Both the position numbers and the translations under genes were made by a program. The notes beneath the pieces were generated by a model, which saw only the letters and a program-made list of their open reading frames with translations, had not been told where the DNA came from and did no database searches. A stretch of 64,000 nucleotides of DNA from Macrothele yani (lineage: Eukaryota > Arthropoda > Arachnida > Araneae > Macrothelidae): assembly GCA_039090855.1 (NCBI GenBank), contig CM077010.1, positions 50,548,905-50,612,904 on the forward strand. The letters run 5' to 3'. Position 1 is the stretch's first letter, and each line of letters begins with the position of its first letter. Shown in pieces: positions 51,590 to 61,682 of the stretch.

Positions 51590-51790
51590 AACACTACGTA
51601 AAGTTTCTAATTTTTGCTTACTCACTTTAAATGAAACAGAGTGACTCAAATAAAGTTCAAGAAAGACTTATTTACAGTTTGTCTTTTATTCAACCACATT
51701 TCACTAATGAAGAAATTTTTAAATAACTCTAATAACAACAATAGGCACTTAGTCGAATTAATGTGAATTAGTAAACACAATAGCAGTTTG
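51590..51790. repeat. Dispersed repeat F
   Basis: Diverged copy: 'tgaaacagagtgactcaaat', 'gacttatttacagtttgtct' and 'ttattcaac' match 14250-14320 in order. Confidence 0.55.
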
Positions 51791-51850
51791 AAAGGACTAA
51801 CACGAAATGTATATACACCACAGACACTATCGCTTACAGATGAGGACAGC

Positions 51851-51889
51851 TTTTTTTTTTTTTTTTTTTTTTTTTTGATTGGAAGTTTA
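51851..51889 (-). mobile_element. SINE family A, 3' stub
   Basis: A T-run then 'gattggaagttta', the complement of the last bases of the family A body. 5'-truncated to about 15 bases plus tail. Confidence 0.6.
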
Positions 51890-52130
51890 GAATAAATTAT
51901 TTACAAATTTGAAAGATGTGAAACCGTTTATTGGTCTAAATATGACATGGATGTTAAGTCAGATTACATCAGAAAACTTGAAATTTTAATCGTCCTGGAG
52001 CGGAATTCGAATCTCCCGGATAGCGCTCGGGTATGCTAAGCATTACACCACGCTAAACGACCAAGTTCCTAGTTTCCGATCAATTTGAATATAACCGTCA
52101 CAGGATTCGCTTTTCAAGTTTTCTGATATT
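51890..52130 (-). mobile_element. SINE family C (minus)
   Basis: Tail motif 'gatgttaagtcagatta' and a worn tRNA-like head at about 51990-52060 with a deletion in the T-arm region ('gagcggaattcgaatctccc'). Confidence 0.68.
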
Positions 52131-52240
52131 ATCTGACTTAACATCCATGTCATATTTACATCAATTAATGGATTCACATCCTCCAAATTTGTATTGTACA
52201 ATGGTGTAATCCCGTGTTTCATTCATTGATATTCTACGCC
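52131..52240 (+). mobile_element. SINE family C tail
   Basis: 'tctgacttaacatccatgtc' to 'ggtgtaatcccgtgtttcat' in plus sense. Forms an inverted pair with the preceding copy. Confidence 0.6.
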
Positions 52241-52309
52241 TCCGGGCAATCACGGGAATGAATTCTAAATCTCCAGATCCGCCATATATGAATGACGGTT
52301 GGTTCGACT

Positions 52310-52565
52310 AGAGGTTCCTGTGACGGTTTTATTCAAATTGATCGGGAACTTGAAACTTGCTCGTTCTGGGTGGTGTAGTGGTTAGCATACTGGAGCGCTA
52401 TCCGGGAGACGCCGGTTCGATTTCCGCTCCAGGACAATGTAATTTTCAAGTTTATGGATATTATCTGACTTAACATCCATGTCATATGTACACCAATAAA
52501 CGGATTCACATCTTCCAAATTCGTATTGTACAGTGGTGTAATCCCGTATTTCATTCATTAAAATT
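52310..52565 (+). mobile_element. SINE family C (plus), best-preserved
   Basis: A 5' part 'cctgtgacggttttattcaa', head at 52361-52436 ('ctgggtggtgtagtggttag', 'ccggttcgatttccgctcc') and tail to 'ggtgtaatcccgtatttcat'. It shows the full order 5' piece, head, tail. Confidence 0.78.
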
Positions 52566-52659
52566 ATTTATTTGAGCTGGCGGCACAGATACAGTGGCAG
52601 GATAAACAGACATAGTTGTACAGTACCGTCTCGTAGACATAGACAGTATATTCATTTTG

Positions 52660-52800
52660 CATCAACAATGTACATAGCGATCATGTTAGACAGTATGCCA
52701 AATGATCAAATAACGCAGAGAAAGGTAGTGCTGATCAAGTAACATACATAGACAAAGCGAACATAGTAGACAGTATGCCCAATGATCAAATAACACAGAG
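52660..52800 (+). repeat. About 80-bp direct repeat, two units
   Basis: 'agacagtatgcc(a/c)aatgatc' and 'aaataac(g/a)cagaga' occur at 52688-52723 and 52769-52803, with 'acatag(c/a)...' before each. No coding sense. Confidence 0.7.
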
Positions 52801-52919
52801 AGAGCCAGTGCCGAAAGACAAACACAACACCCACGCCTCACCGGGATTCGAACCAGGACCCATCTCGGACGAATGATCAGAAGCCACCGCTTAGACCACG
52901 GCGCCACCTGGGCGGCATT
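52798..52919 (-). mobile_element. SINE family A, head half (minus)
   Basis: 'agagccagtgccgaaagaca' to 'gcgccacctgggcggc'. Only the 5' half is present; the body end and A-tail are missing. Confidence 0.82.
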
Positions 52920-53469
52920 ACGACAGTTTTCATGACTACCGTTAACGCACCACACCTTATCTGCTAGTTCCAGACATTATACCTCGTTCTTCGCTTGTCA
53001 AACATGTACATTAGAGTGGGCCGTTCAAATAGGCAAAACTTTTTTTTTTTTAATTTAAAGCTGGAAGAGGAAGGAAAAGTTGCCTCTTACCTTCAAATAA
53101 ATGTCCATAATGTTTGTAGATTTTTTATTCAAAGTCTTGAGCCCTCTACCGGGATTTTTATTTCAGTGTTTTCAGCCTAAAACCTAGATTTCCAAGAAAA
53201 ATTTAAAAGTCTAAAAATTTGCAAACTGTTTTAGTAATTATTAAAAATTATATTCAAAGAACTTAACTGATATAAGAAAATATATTTTCAGAATACAATA
53301 TTTTTAACACACCAAAGGAAAATTCAAATATTGTGAAATTTTGCGGATTTTCTTTCAATTCAAAAATGAATAAAACATGTTGATAAAACAAACATTGAAA
53401 AATAAATATCAATTGAATTGCATTTAAAAAAAAAACAATAAATAGTAGATACATAGCAACTAAACATAA
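52920..53469. other. AT-rich stretch without recognised features
   Basis: Short frames only. Confidence 0.4.
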
Positions 53470-55090
53470 ACAAGTTAGTAAAATCATACAATGCATTGAT
53501 TATAGTATGCTTTCCAACATACCAGAAATCATTACTCAAGTTACCACTCAAGTTATGAGGATTATGGCTGTGGAATAAATCTCGGTCCTGTACCCTGACC
53601 TTTGATCCCATTTCGATGATATTCTACAGAACCAGTTCAGTATACCTCCGAAATAACATGATAAAGGTTTGTCGCAATCGAAGCAATTTTACGTGTTATG
53701 ATGCATAAGGGCTATGGAATAGATTCCGCTCCTATGTCCTAACCTTTGACCCCATTTCGCCCATTTTCAATATGATTCGTTGACCCCATTTTGCCCATTT
53801 TATAGGCAGGCCCCTACAACATACTAACATTTCATCCAAATCGAAGAATTTTTACGTAATTTATGGCGTGAAAATTCTTCGATTTGGATGAAATGTTAGT
53901 ATGTTGTACATTTCATCCAAATCAAATCGAAGAACCACCTGGTAGGGGACCCCAGATGGTCCCCTACCACATACTAAAATTTCATCGAAATCGATCTTTT
54001 TTTACGGTAGTTATGACGCATAAGAGCAGTGGAATGGATCTCGCTCCTATGTCCTAACTTTTGACCCCATTTCTTTCAATTTCAATAGGGTTCCTTCCCA
54101 GGTGATTCCCTTCCACATACTAAAAGTTCATCGAAATCGAACGATTTTTACTCGAGTTATCGTGCGGCCGAACATACGCACGCAACGCGTGACGTAATGA
54201 GGCAGATGGGAATCGCGACCATCCGCTCGAAAGAGTGTGACGTCATAAAACTTTAATAGGATCCACACACAACGCGTGACGTAATGAGACAGATGGCGTG
54301 ACCGCGCGCCAACATCTCAAGCGCGAGATTGTGACGTCATAAGATTTCTAAGCATGGACAGCGTTAATTGGACGACGCCATGACATTAAAAACGTGCAAT
54401 TCGGAGTGGTTATTTTAACCACTAAACGAATTTTCCTGAAGTCGAGATCAAGCTAAATTGATTTCCAGTACCAGAAAACGGTAGGTTAACGACTTTCGTC
54501 AAAATCCTTTGAGCCGTTTTCAAAATAAAATTTATATACATACAAGAATTGCTCCTTTAATAGTATGAGATAAGGGCGATGGAATGGATCCCGATCCTAG
54601 GTCCTGACCTTTGCCCCATTTCGTCTATTTTCAATAGGGTTCGTCTCCAGGTGGTCCCCTACCACATACTAAAATTTCATCGAAATCGAACCATTTTCAC
54701 GCAAGTTATGACGCATGAGCGCAACGGAATGCATCCTGCTCCTATGTCCCGACCTTTTTTCTCCACTGCTCACATTTTCAATAGGGTTAATTCCTAGGTG
54801 GTTCCCTACAATATGATAAAAGATCATCGACATCGAACCATATTTACGCAAGTTATGGCTAATAAGAGCGATGGAATAGATCCCGCTCCCATGCCGTGAC
54901 CTTTGACCCCATTTCGTTCATTTTCAAAAAGGTTCGTCCCCAGGTGGTCCCTTACCACATACTAAAATTTCATCGAAATCGAACCATTTTTACGCGAGTT
55001 ATCGTGCTGACAGGCGGACGGACGGACGGACAGCGGACGGACAAAGCTGGAGCATATACGCTTCTTCAACCTACGGTTGGAAAGCGTAAA
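53470..55090. repeat. Compound repeat J, copy 2
   Basis: Starts like 5950 ('aaaatcatacaatgcattga') and ends like 6640-6666 (GACG run 55014-55040, then 'agcatatacgcttcttcaac'). Contains units of about 147 bp (starts of 'tcgaaccat' at 54686, 54834 and 54979). Includes a 36-bp-arm hairpin (53817-53906) and a different insert at about 54170-54565 with two 'aacgcgtgacgtaatgag' segments and 'aaaatcctttgagccgtttt'. Confidence 0.78.
53817..53906. repeat. Near-perfect hairpin, arms about 36 bp
   Basis: 'caacatactaacatttcatc' and 'caaatcgaagaatttt' are repeated in complement at 53871-53906, with a loop of about 17 bases. Looks like a local inverted duplication of a repeat J segment. Confidence 0.85.
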
Positions 55091-55119
55091 AAGGTTAATG
55101 ATAATTATTCAGCCAATTT

Positions 55120-56240
55120 ATACTGATTTTTAGGATCAAAATTTGAAATAATTTGTTGGGATTGGATTTTAGCACGTATTAAACCATCACGTGCTTTTGG
55201 TACAATGACAGACATTGATGCCTTTGACACACCTTTCCACAGCCTGTGTATGACAAGGGTATCGAAGAAACTCTAAAGAAGGAGTAATTGGAGAATTCAT
55301 AAGAGATTCAAGATCTTCATTTGTAGCGTTTGTCAAAATAGGGGGCATTCAAAATGACACTTTTTCCAGTTTATAAAATCGAAGTAGTTAATAACTTGAA
55401 AAATAATGTTTGGAATTTAGAATGTTCTTTCTGTGTTAGTCATTCTCTGTCTACCCCTAAGAATCTTCCTTAGTCCCAGCTCACGAATGGGGCGGCGGTC
55501 ATGGCTGATCATCGCAAGGACCATATTCTCAAGGTAAATAAAGTATGTATTCCTTTAAAAAACTGGGTTAATTACAGCTTTCAATTCGTCACTTAAGTAA
55601 CGAGTTGCCTTTACGTCTTGAAAACATGCAAAGCTCCATCTTTGCAAAAAGGATGACACTTTATCATGAATCACATTGGGGCATAAATTATTTTTAAGTT
55701 CGCTGACGGATTATCACACGAAATGTAGATTCGTAGAACACGTTTTGCAGTCGTCAGCCAACGAGCATGAGATAGCGTTTCAGGTTGACGATCAGCTACA
55801 TTCGTAGAGCTTTGTCCTCCTAAAGAAATAGCCTTGCAAATGTCATACAAATATCTTTGATCTTAACTTAAATCCTGTAGGGCGACTTTTGGTAAATCAC
55901 AAGAAATAGCCATAAAGTTTGCAACTGGAAGCTTTTCGCATTTATCTAATGATTTCCCGATTGTTCCCGAATATTCTTTTAGACCTAATGTGACTCCATC
56001 TAAATATTAAAATAAGTGTCTGGGAAGCAATTCGTTGTCATGTAATTGGCATACGAACCATTCGAGTGAACGATTTAACTTAATTTCAAGAAAGACTATA
56101 ACTCCGTTTTTGCTTTCAGTAATTGAAAGCCGTGCCATCACAACTTATTGCCTTTAGGTGGCATAGAATTAACTTTCTTTCGCTGAAAAAATTCAGAATA
56201 CTTTCAGGAGTACCTTTAGCTGTACCTGAAGGGGGATAAT
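55120..56240 (-). pseudogene. Decayed ORF of an unclassified arthropod repeat protein
   Basis: The minus strand shows, with many stops and frameshifts, PSGTAKGTPESILNFFSERK (about 56210), LPVANFMAISCDLPKVALQD (about 55930), QRYLYDICKAISLGGQSS, SHARWLTTAKRVLRIYIS (about 55750) and FMIKCHPFCKDGALHVFKT. From memory, the SRWLTTA.R.LR.Y and WF.IK.H..CKDGA motifs occur in a large uncharacterised protein family repeated in arthropod genomes. Its mobile element class is unknown to me. Dead. Confidence 0.5.
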
Positions 56241-56469
56241 ATGCCCTATATAAGATGAACCTGGCGTTTCTACACTGGTGTGCAAAAATTAAGGACGAAG
56301 AGGAGAAATTTAGCATAACAGCGGAACGAGTAGGCAGAACGGACCGAAAGACCAATCAGGAGATGGACTAGGGTCCAGTACGGTAGGGCATGCGCATATA
56401 TGCAGCATGACGGGGGGGGAGAGGGGAGTGTCGGAAGGGTATAAAGCACACGGGCGGTGTACGCTTAGC

Positions 56470-56790
56470 AATTTGGCCGCGGGTGGCCTAGTGGGCAACG
56501 TTCGTGACTGCCGCGGAAAGGACCTCAGGTTCGATCCCAGGCAGGTACGAACGCTCGATCCACTAAATATCCGCCGTGCGTCGGATGGGCACGTTAAGCT
56601 GTCGGACCCCGGGTACTGGTCCCACGGTAATAGATAAGGGCGTCTTCCTCCCCCTTTCTACTTCGCTTCCGTGTCACTTTCCTATCTGGCACTATAGCCC
56701 AAATTTCCCAGTTTCCTCTTTCTAAGGGTTGTTTAAGACCTGGAATCAGACACTCCCTTCCTAAAATCCTCTACATATGATCATGATCAT
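56470..56790 (+). mobile_element. SINE family B (plus)
   Basis: tRNA-like head 'ggccgcgggtggcctagtgg', T-arm 'aggttcgatcccaggcagg', then the body shared with 7048-7357. Inserted between the left terminal repeat and the start codon of the Tc1 transposase. Confidence 0.85.
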
Positions 56791-56868
56791 GCTCAGCAAT
56801 TCGGTGAAAGCTATTGCACGGTGTACATCGGTTTGAACGACGTCGAGTTGCTACCACCGTGTGATATG

Positions 56869-57910
56869 ACCAACAGGCATTCCAGTAGACGACATCTGGA
56901 TGACTTTACCCGAGGTCGCGTCATTAGGAAGTTGGAAGAATGTCGAAGTGTAACTAGTGTGGCCGAGGAGTACGGAATCGCTCACAGCATCGTTTCACGA
57001 GTTTGGAGAGCATTTCAAACGACAGGAACAGCTGTCCGAGAGTTTAGCGGTGGTCATCCACGAGCAACCACGGCGGCGTACGACCGGTATATTGTCCTAC
57101 AGGCGAGAAGAGACAGACGGCAGACAGCGGGAGAAATCGCAAGACACATGCAACAGACAACTGGACGTCCGTTAGCGCGTTTTACCGTGTCCAGGAGGCT
57201 GCACAAAGGCGGTCTATTTGCACGACGACCAGTACGGTGTGTGCCATTAACGCCTGCTCATCGGAGACGGCGGTTTCTGTGGTGCCAGGAACACAAGAAC
57301 TGAACACATCAGCAATGGGGTCGAGTTTGCTTTATGGATGAGAGCCGATTTAGTCTGACACACGATTCTGGACGTATACACATCTGGAGAGAGCAGGGAA
57401 CACGCAATCACACCCCCGACATCATCGAAAGGGACCGGTTTGGAGGTGGCGGAGTTCTCGTTTTGGGGAGGTATCATGCTTGGTAGCCGTACTGACATCC
57501 ACATCTTCCAAGCAGGTTCAGTCACTGGTGTCCACTATTGTACCGAGGTTCTCCTGCCTCACGTGCGTCTGTTTAGAGGCGCTGTGGGTCCTGAGTTCCT
57601 CTTCATGGATAACAACGCTACACCTCATCGTACAGTGGCTGTCGCAGAGCTTTTTCGGAGTGCAGATATTCAACGCATGGATTGGTCTGCAGGGTCCCCG
57701 GACCTAAATCAAATCGAACACGTGTGGGACCTTTTCGTGAGACGCTTGGCAGCACGTCACCAGCCGCCAGCAACGATTCCGCAGCTGCGATTGGAGCTAC
57801 CAGTGGAATGGGCCGCGATGCCTCAACAGCTCCTTGACAACCTCGTCGTCACCATGGACAGACGTTGTAAATCCTGCAACGCAGTCAAAGGTGATCATAT
57901 TCCCTACTAA
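56869..57910 (+). pseudogene. Tc1-like transposase, one stop and one frameshift
   Basis: Start at MTNRHSSRRHLDDFTRGRVI (56869; an upstream in-frame Met at 56821 is less likely). The helix-turn-helix VAEEYGIAHSIVSRVW is in the same family as the 16801 element. A TGA at 57301 follows WCQEHKN where Trp is expected. The frame continues to CFMDESRFSL (first Asp), shifts near 57455, and goes on with LFMDNNATPHRTVAV and LNQIEHVWDLFVRR (second Asp and Glu) to the stop at 57910. The catalytic triad is complete; only two lesions separate it from an open frame. Confidence 0.93.
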
Positions 57911-58160
57911 AGACTGGATTATTCTTGGCAGCCGCCTGTCACATGGACGTTTCTGTCTTCTGTCCAGTTGTGCTCGAAGCTACCTTTTCAATAAAGTGCC
58001 TTTGTATCCTTTGGATTCCTTGTTTGGACGGTTTTGCTGACTTGTCCCATATTCTTATATCTTGGGGATCTTATGGCATGATTTGAGTCGATGTTGAGCA
58101 CTTCTGCACGACGTTACATTCGAAAAACCGTCTCGTCCTTAATTTTTGTACGCCAGTGTA

Positions 58161-58589
58161 TAAGGGAAATATGGCGCGCGCATCTTTCAAGGTTAAGTTA
58201 TTACTACGCGCCGGACACAGTTAACCTGATAGCGGGTAGAACGCCTAGACCAGTATGATTCCGCCATTGCGATGTAATTCCCACTTTCTGCTTTTAACAG
58301 TTGATAAAATATACATTTCAGACATAAAACATTAAATTAATGGTTGAACTGGTAAAACGTAGGTATATTTGTGCAATTAATATGTATAATAAAAATGCGA
58401 AAATGGCAATACGACTCTATTTTATTTTTTATAATATTCATCATTACTTAATGCTTGGTAGAGGGTTCAAGACCTTGAATAACAAAATATTAAAAAAATA
58501 CTTTCCAAATTCAATTTCCAAATTATTATTTTTTTCGGCCCACCCTAATGTACACATCATTCACACTTGATCTCAAGATTGCTGCCAAC
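58161..58589. other. No gene seen
   Basis: A 76-codon frame at 58340 resembles nothing known to me. Otherwise unremarkable. Confidence 0.4.
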
Positions 58590-58720
58590 ATAACATTTAG
58601 TGAGTGAGAAAATATAACATTACGGTTGAAACGCTAAAAGAGAAAGAACTCAAAATTTACGCACAGAAACACAAAAAATTAAAAGTTAATTTAGGTATAC
58701 GTCATACAGTGTGCCATAGA
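58590..58720. repeat. Dispersed repeat E
   Basis: 'cgctaaaagagaaagaactc' and 'ttaggtatacgtca' match 22870-22945, diverged. Confidence 0.5.
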
Positions 58721-58752
58721 AACCACACATTACCGAGTTAAAAAATAAGAAT

Positions 58753-58975
58753 TTTTTTTTGTTCGGTGTTTAACGACAACCATGAAGAGCTCTAAGGGCT
58801 ATAAACAGTCGACCGTCCCTAATTTAGGGCCGCTGCTGATTCCAGGGAAGTGGCAGGCCTGGTGCTACCAAACAGTCGCACCATCTATCCTCACACGAGA
58901 TGCGAAGCCGGCCTCATCTTTGACGAATGGTCGGAGCTCATCGCCTCAGACCACTCGCCCACCGGGGGTAGCCAA
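58753..58975 (-). mobile_element. SINE family A, diverged relative (minus)
   Basis: T-run, 'gtttaacgacaaccatgaag', 'gtccctaatttagggccgct', then an altered head ('gacgaatggtcggagctcat', 'ctcgcccaccgggggt'). The T-arm part is replaced ('acacgagatgcgaagccgg'). Probably a separate subfamily. Confidence 0.65.
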
Positions 58976-59094
58976 ATAAGAACTACATTAAGAATTGAAT
59001 TAAACTGAGTGGTCCAACCCAAGTCTTCAGGAGCGCTGGCATCTGTCAAATCTAGTATTTAACCTGGGCTGGAGTGAGTACCGGATGTGGCATG

Positions 59095-59193
59095 TGCAGT
59101 CTTCCCTGGAACCAGTGGGACTAAATTAGGAACGGGAGACTGTATATAGACGTTGATGCTCACCAAGGTCGGTAGGTCCTGTAAAAAAATTCC
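59095..59193 (+). mobile_element. SINE family A body fragment
   Basis: 'ttccctggaaccagtgggac', 'aaattaggaacgggagactg' and a short A-run; the head is replaced. Diverged. Confidence 0.6.
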
Positions 59194-59204
59194 CTGCGTG
59201 CTTG

Positions 59205-59320
59205 TGTGAGGGACATTTGTGAAAACACAATTTTTTCCGTGACGGAATATCGAACGCGCGCCCCCTCACTCCGAAGTATGTTGTTCTCCCAACTTGGCTA
59301 CACTGACGAAATGTACTGCT
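59205..59320 (-). mobile_element. SINE family D, worn (minus)
   Basis: The complement carries 'gccaagttgggagaacaaca' and 'ttcggagtgagggggcg' as in the copy at 30075. The T-arm is mutated. Confidence 0.6.
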
Positions 59321-59575
59321 GCAGATTTGCCGTCTTGACAGGTGATTAACCTCTGTAGCACGTCACACATTATGCTAAGCAAATGTAAAAGTTAAAAATT
59401 AAAAAAAAACTATTTCTTTCAATATATTTTTACCGCCTCTAGCACCGATGTAAATACTGTGCAAACTGTGTTGGAGGTCACACTCGCATTCTGTAGTCAC
59501 CTCTCTAACCGAACCGTATTGTTTGGCACGGGTGTTATCAGTAATAGAAACAATGCATAAGAGACCTCTATTTTT

Positions 59576-59802
59576 GCCGCCCCGGTGGCGCAGTGGTCTA
59601 AACGATGGCCTCTGATCATTCGTCCGAAAGGGGTCCGGGTTCGAATCCCGGTGAGGCATGGATGTCGTGTTTGTCTTATGGCACTGGATCTCTCCCTTCC
59701 CTGGAACCAGTGACCCTAAATTAGGGACGGGCGACTGCTTATAGCCCATTGAGTTGCTCACGGTGGTCGTTAAACCTCCAATCAAAAAAAAAAAAAAAAA
59801 AA
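59576..59802 (+). mobile_element. SINE family A, complete, with target duplication
   Basis: Full head to A-tail. The target 'agacctctattt' is at 59562-59573 and 59803-59814. A recent insertion. Confidence 0.95.
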
Positions 59803-59977
59803 AGACCTCTATTTGACAGCCACTTGCAAGACGCGGCCACAGACAGCCATTTTTTGAAAAGCGTAAGAGTATATATACCTGCATTTCGCTATCACCACCA
59901 GCAGAACTTACGGGAAAAATCTTGTTTATAAAGTTCTAGAAAGTAAACGAAAAGGCTGTGAGTGTAAAAATATCTCA

Positions 59978-60056
59978 TTTCCGCTTTCTCTCTCACTCTC
60001 ACTCCTTCCCCTCTCTCTCTCTCTCACACACACACACACAATCTATCTATCTATCT
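59978..60056 (+). repeat. (TC)n(CA)n(TCTA)n compound microsatellite
   Basis: CT run, then CA run, then 'atctatctatctatctc'. Confidence 0.95.
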
Positions 60057-60271
60057 CAGTGGCGTATGTTGAGTCCAAGACCTGGACTATCTCATCCCCC
60101 AGCCCAAGTACTGTTTTGTTTTTAATTACGAAGTTTATTTTTCAGTTGTTAAGTAATAGAAGTAACATTTTTTATGAATTTTAGGTACATGTTATTGCTA
60201 ACATAAAAATATACCAAATGATTATGAGGGTTAGAATTTGAACACTTACTTGTACATGAACGGCATTTTTT

Positions 60272-60498
60272 CCAGCCCCGGTGGCGCAGAGGTCTAAGCG
60301 TTGGCCTCTGATCATTCGTCCGAACGGGGTCCGGGTTCGAATTCCGGTGAGGCATGGATGCTGTGTTTGTCTTAAGGTACTGGCTCTCTCCCTTCCCTGG
60401 AACCAGTGACCCTAAATTAGGGACGGGCGACTGCTTATAGCCCATTGAGTTGCTCACGGTGGTCGTTAAACTTTCAATCAAAAAGAAAAGAAAAAAGA
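60272..60498 (+). mobile_element. SINE family A, complete
   Basis: Head 'ccagccccggtggcgcagag', body to 'ctttcaatc', then an A/G-mixed tail. Flanks 'gaacggcattttt' and 'gaactccattctt' form a worn target duplication. Confidence 0.9.
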
Positions 60499-60539
60499 AC
60501 TCCATTCTTCTTTCCTTTTGTATGTTACGTTTTCATAAA

Positions 60540-60930
60540 AAGTTTCTTCCGAGTACTTTTCCATATTTAAAAATAGTTCTTCTCTATTGACAAATCAGCC
60601 AAGTTGCTGAAATGTACATGTCCTTGTGTGGCTCTAAGATATATCTTGATTCTTTTTAATGCAGAAAAACTTCTTTTGGCAGTTGCAGTTGTTGATGGAA
60701 ACTTTAATATTGGGTCTGTAAATTTGAACACCTCACAATGTCCGATTTATTCAACTTTATGCAGCAAGTAATGTCTCTTACTGATATTTTTTTGTATTCA
60801 TCAAGGGAATAAAGCACCTTCAGTTGATTTTTTAGTCGAGCTGTATCAAAATTTGAAGTATACAGTTCTTTAATTTCTGACAGTAGATGTTCAGGAAAGC
60901 TTTCAAACAAATTGATCAAAACAGTTCGAA
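60540..60930 (-). pseudogene. hAT transposase C-terminal fragment
   Basis: 60919-60704: FESFPEHLLSEIKELYTSNF, DTARLKNQLKVLYS. After a frame change, 60715-60590: TATAKRSFSALKRIKIYLRA, TQGHVHFSNLADLSIEKNYF, the hAT dimerisation signature (usually ERSFS.LK.IK..LR). No catalytic part. Confidence 0.8.
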
Positions 60931-61434
60931 TCCAACAAAGCCACGAATTTAAGATATAATATCACTGACTTTAATTCATTGACACTTCACACAAACTGAA
61001 AGAACTCTCACAAAACACGTGCTGTTACGGGAGCATGCAAGTGAGTAATGCAATCCTAAGACTTCTCTTTTCTGAGCGAGCCGTTGCACAAAGCAATGGC
61101 CTATACACCCTTCACCCGCTCATTCATGTTGCCACGGAAGCGCTAGCAGACGATCGTATCGAAGGACTTCGAATCAGAACAGCGAAGAATGGTAGAGCTG
61201 GTTGCGTCACGATGACGTCATCCCTCCACTTGGAGGCCCGTTGGTCTTCGTTCGCCAGACTGGTTCTCTTAGTCAAAAGAAGCGAATCCGCACGTGTTTT
61301 TTTTCGCAGCGAATCCATTGACATACCTTAATACCGTTGATAATTGACTTTTATTGTGTATATTTAATTGACTTTTATTTGTGCATTCTCTGGGCTTCGC
61401 AGCTAGCCTAGCTAGCCTCGAATGTACGCGAGTG
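60931..61434. other. CG-containing stretch, no gene recognised
   Basis: Mutually antisense frames at 61035-61331 (98 codons) and 61124-61324 (66 codons), neither recognised. It may be the 5' region of the hAT element. Confidence 0.35.
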
Positions 61435-61465
61435 ATCTATCTATCTATCTGTCTGTCTATCTATT
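61435..61465 (+). repeat. (ATCT)n microsatellite
   Basis: 'tgatctatctatctatctgt' and 'ctgtctatctattc'. Confidence 0.93.
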
Positions 61466-61682
61466 CACGAGATTGTAAAATGACTGGTCGTCCTGGGCGT
61501 CTGTCAAGTTCTTATAATTTTGCTTGCAAACGTATTTCTGTGAACTACGGTACATGTTCGATTTTTAATTGTCTTAAATGAGAGAATGAAGGCCATGAAG
61601 GAGTTCTTCCCCGTCATTCCAACAAACGTCGTCTTCTCGCATCGCGGCCGAGTTGTTTGAACATGCTTGATGATCCCTTCCA

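Larger units (their letters stand above)
56273..58158 (+). mobile_element. Tc1-like element with SINE B inside
   Basis: Ends 'cactggtgtgcaaaaattaa' and right-end complement 'cactggcgtacaaaaattaa', both running into 'ggacga', with TA at 56271-56272 and 58159-58160. 1,886 bp, longer than usual because SINE B (about 320 bp) lies in the 5' UTR. Confidence 0.95.
60057..60930 (-). mobile_element. hAT element end, carrying a SINE
   Basis: Possible terminus 'cagtggcgtatgttgagtcc' at about 60057 (CAGTGGCG is a common hAT start). Transposase C-terminus on the minus strand at 60540-60930. SINE A at 60272 lies within. The other end was not found. Confidence 0.6.

Noticed and set aside
61035..61331. 98-residue protein
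   Set aside because: No recognised domain, antisense frame of similar length, likely part of a hAT element's non-coding region. Kept only as an unassigned stretch.
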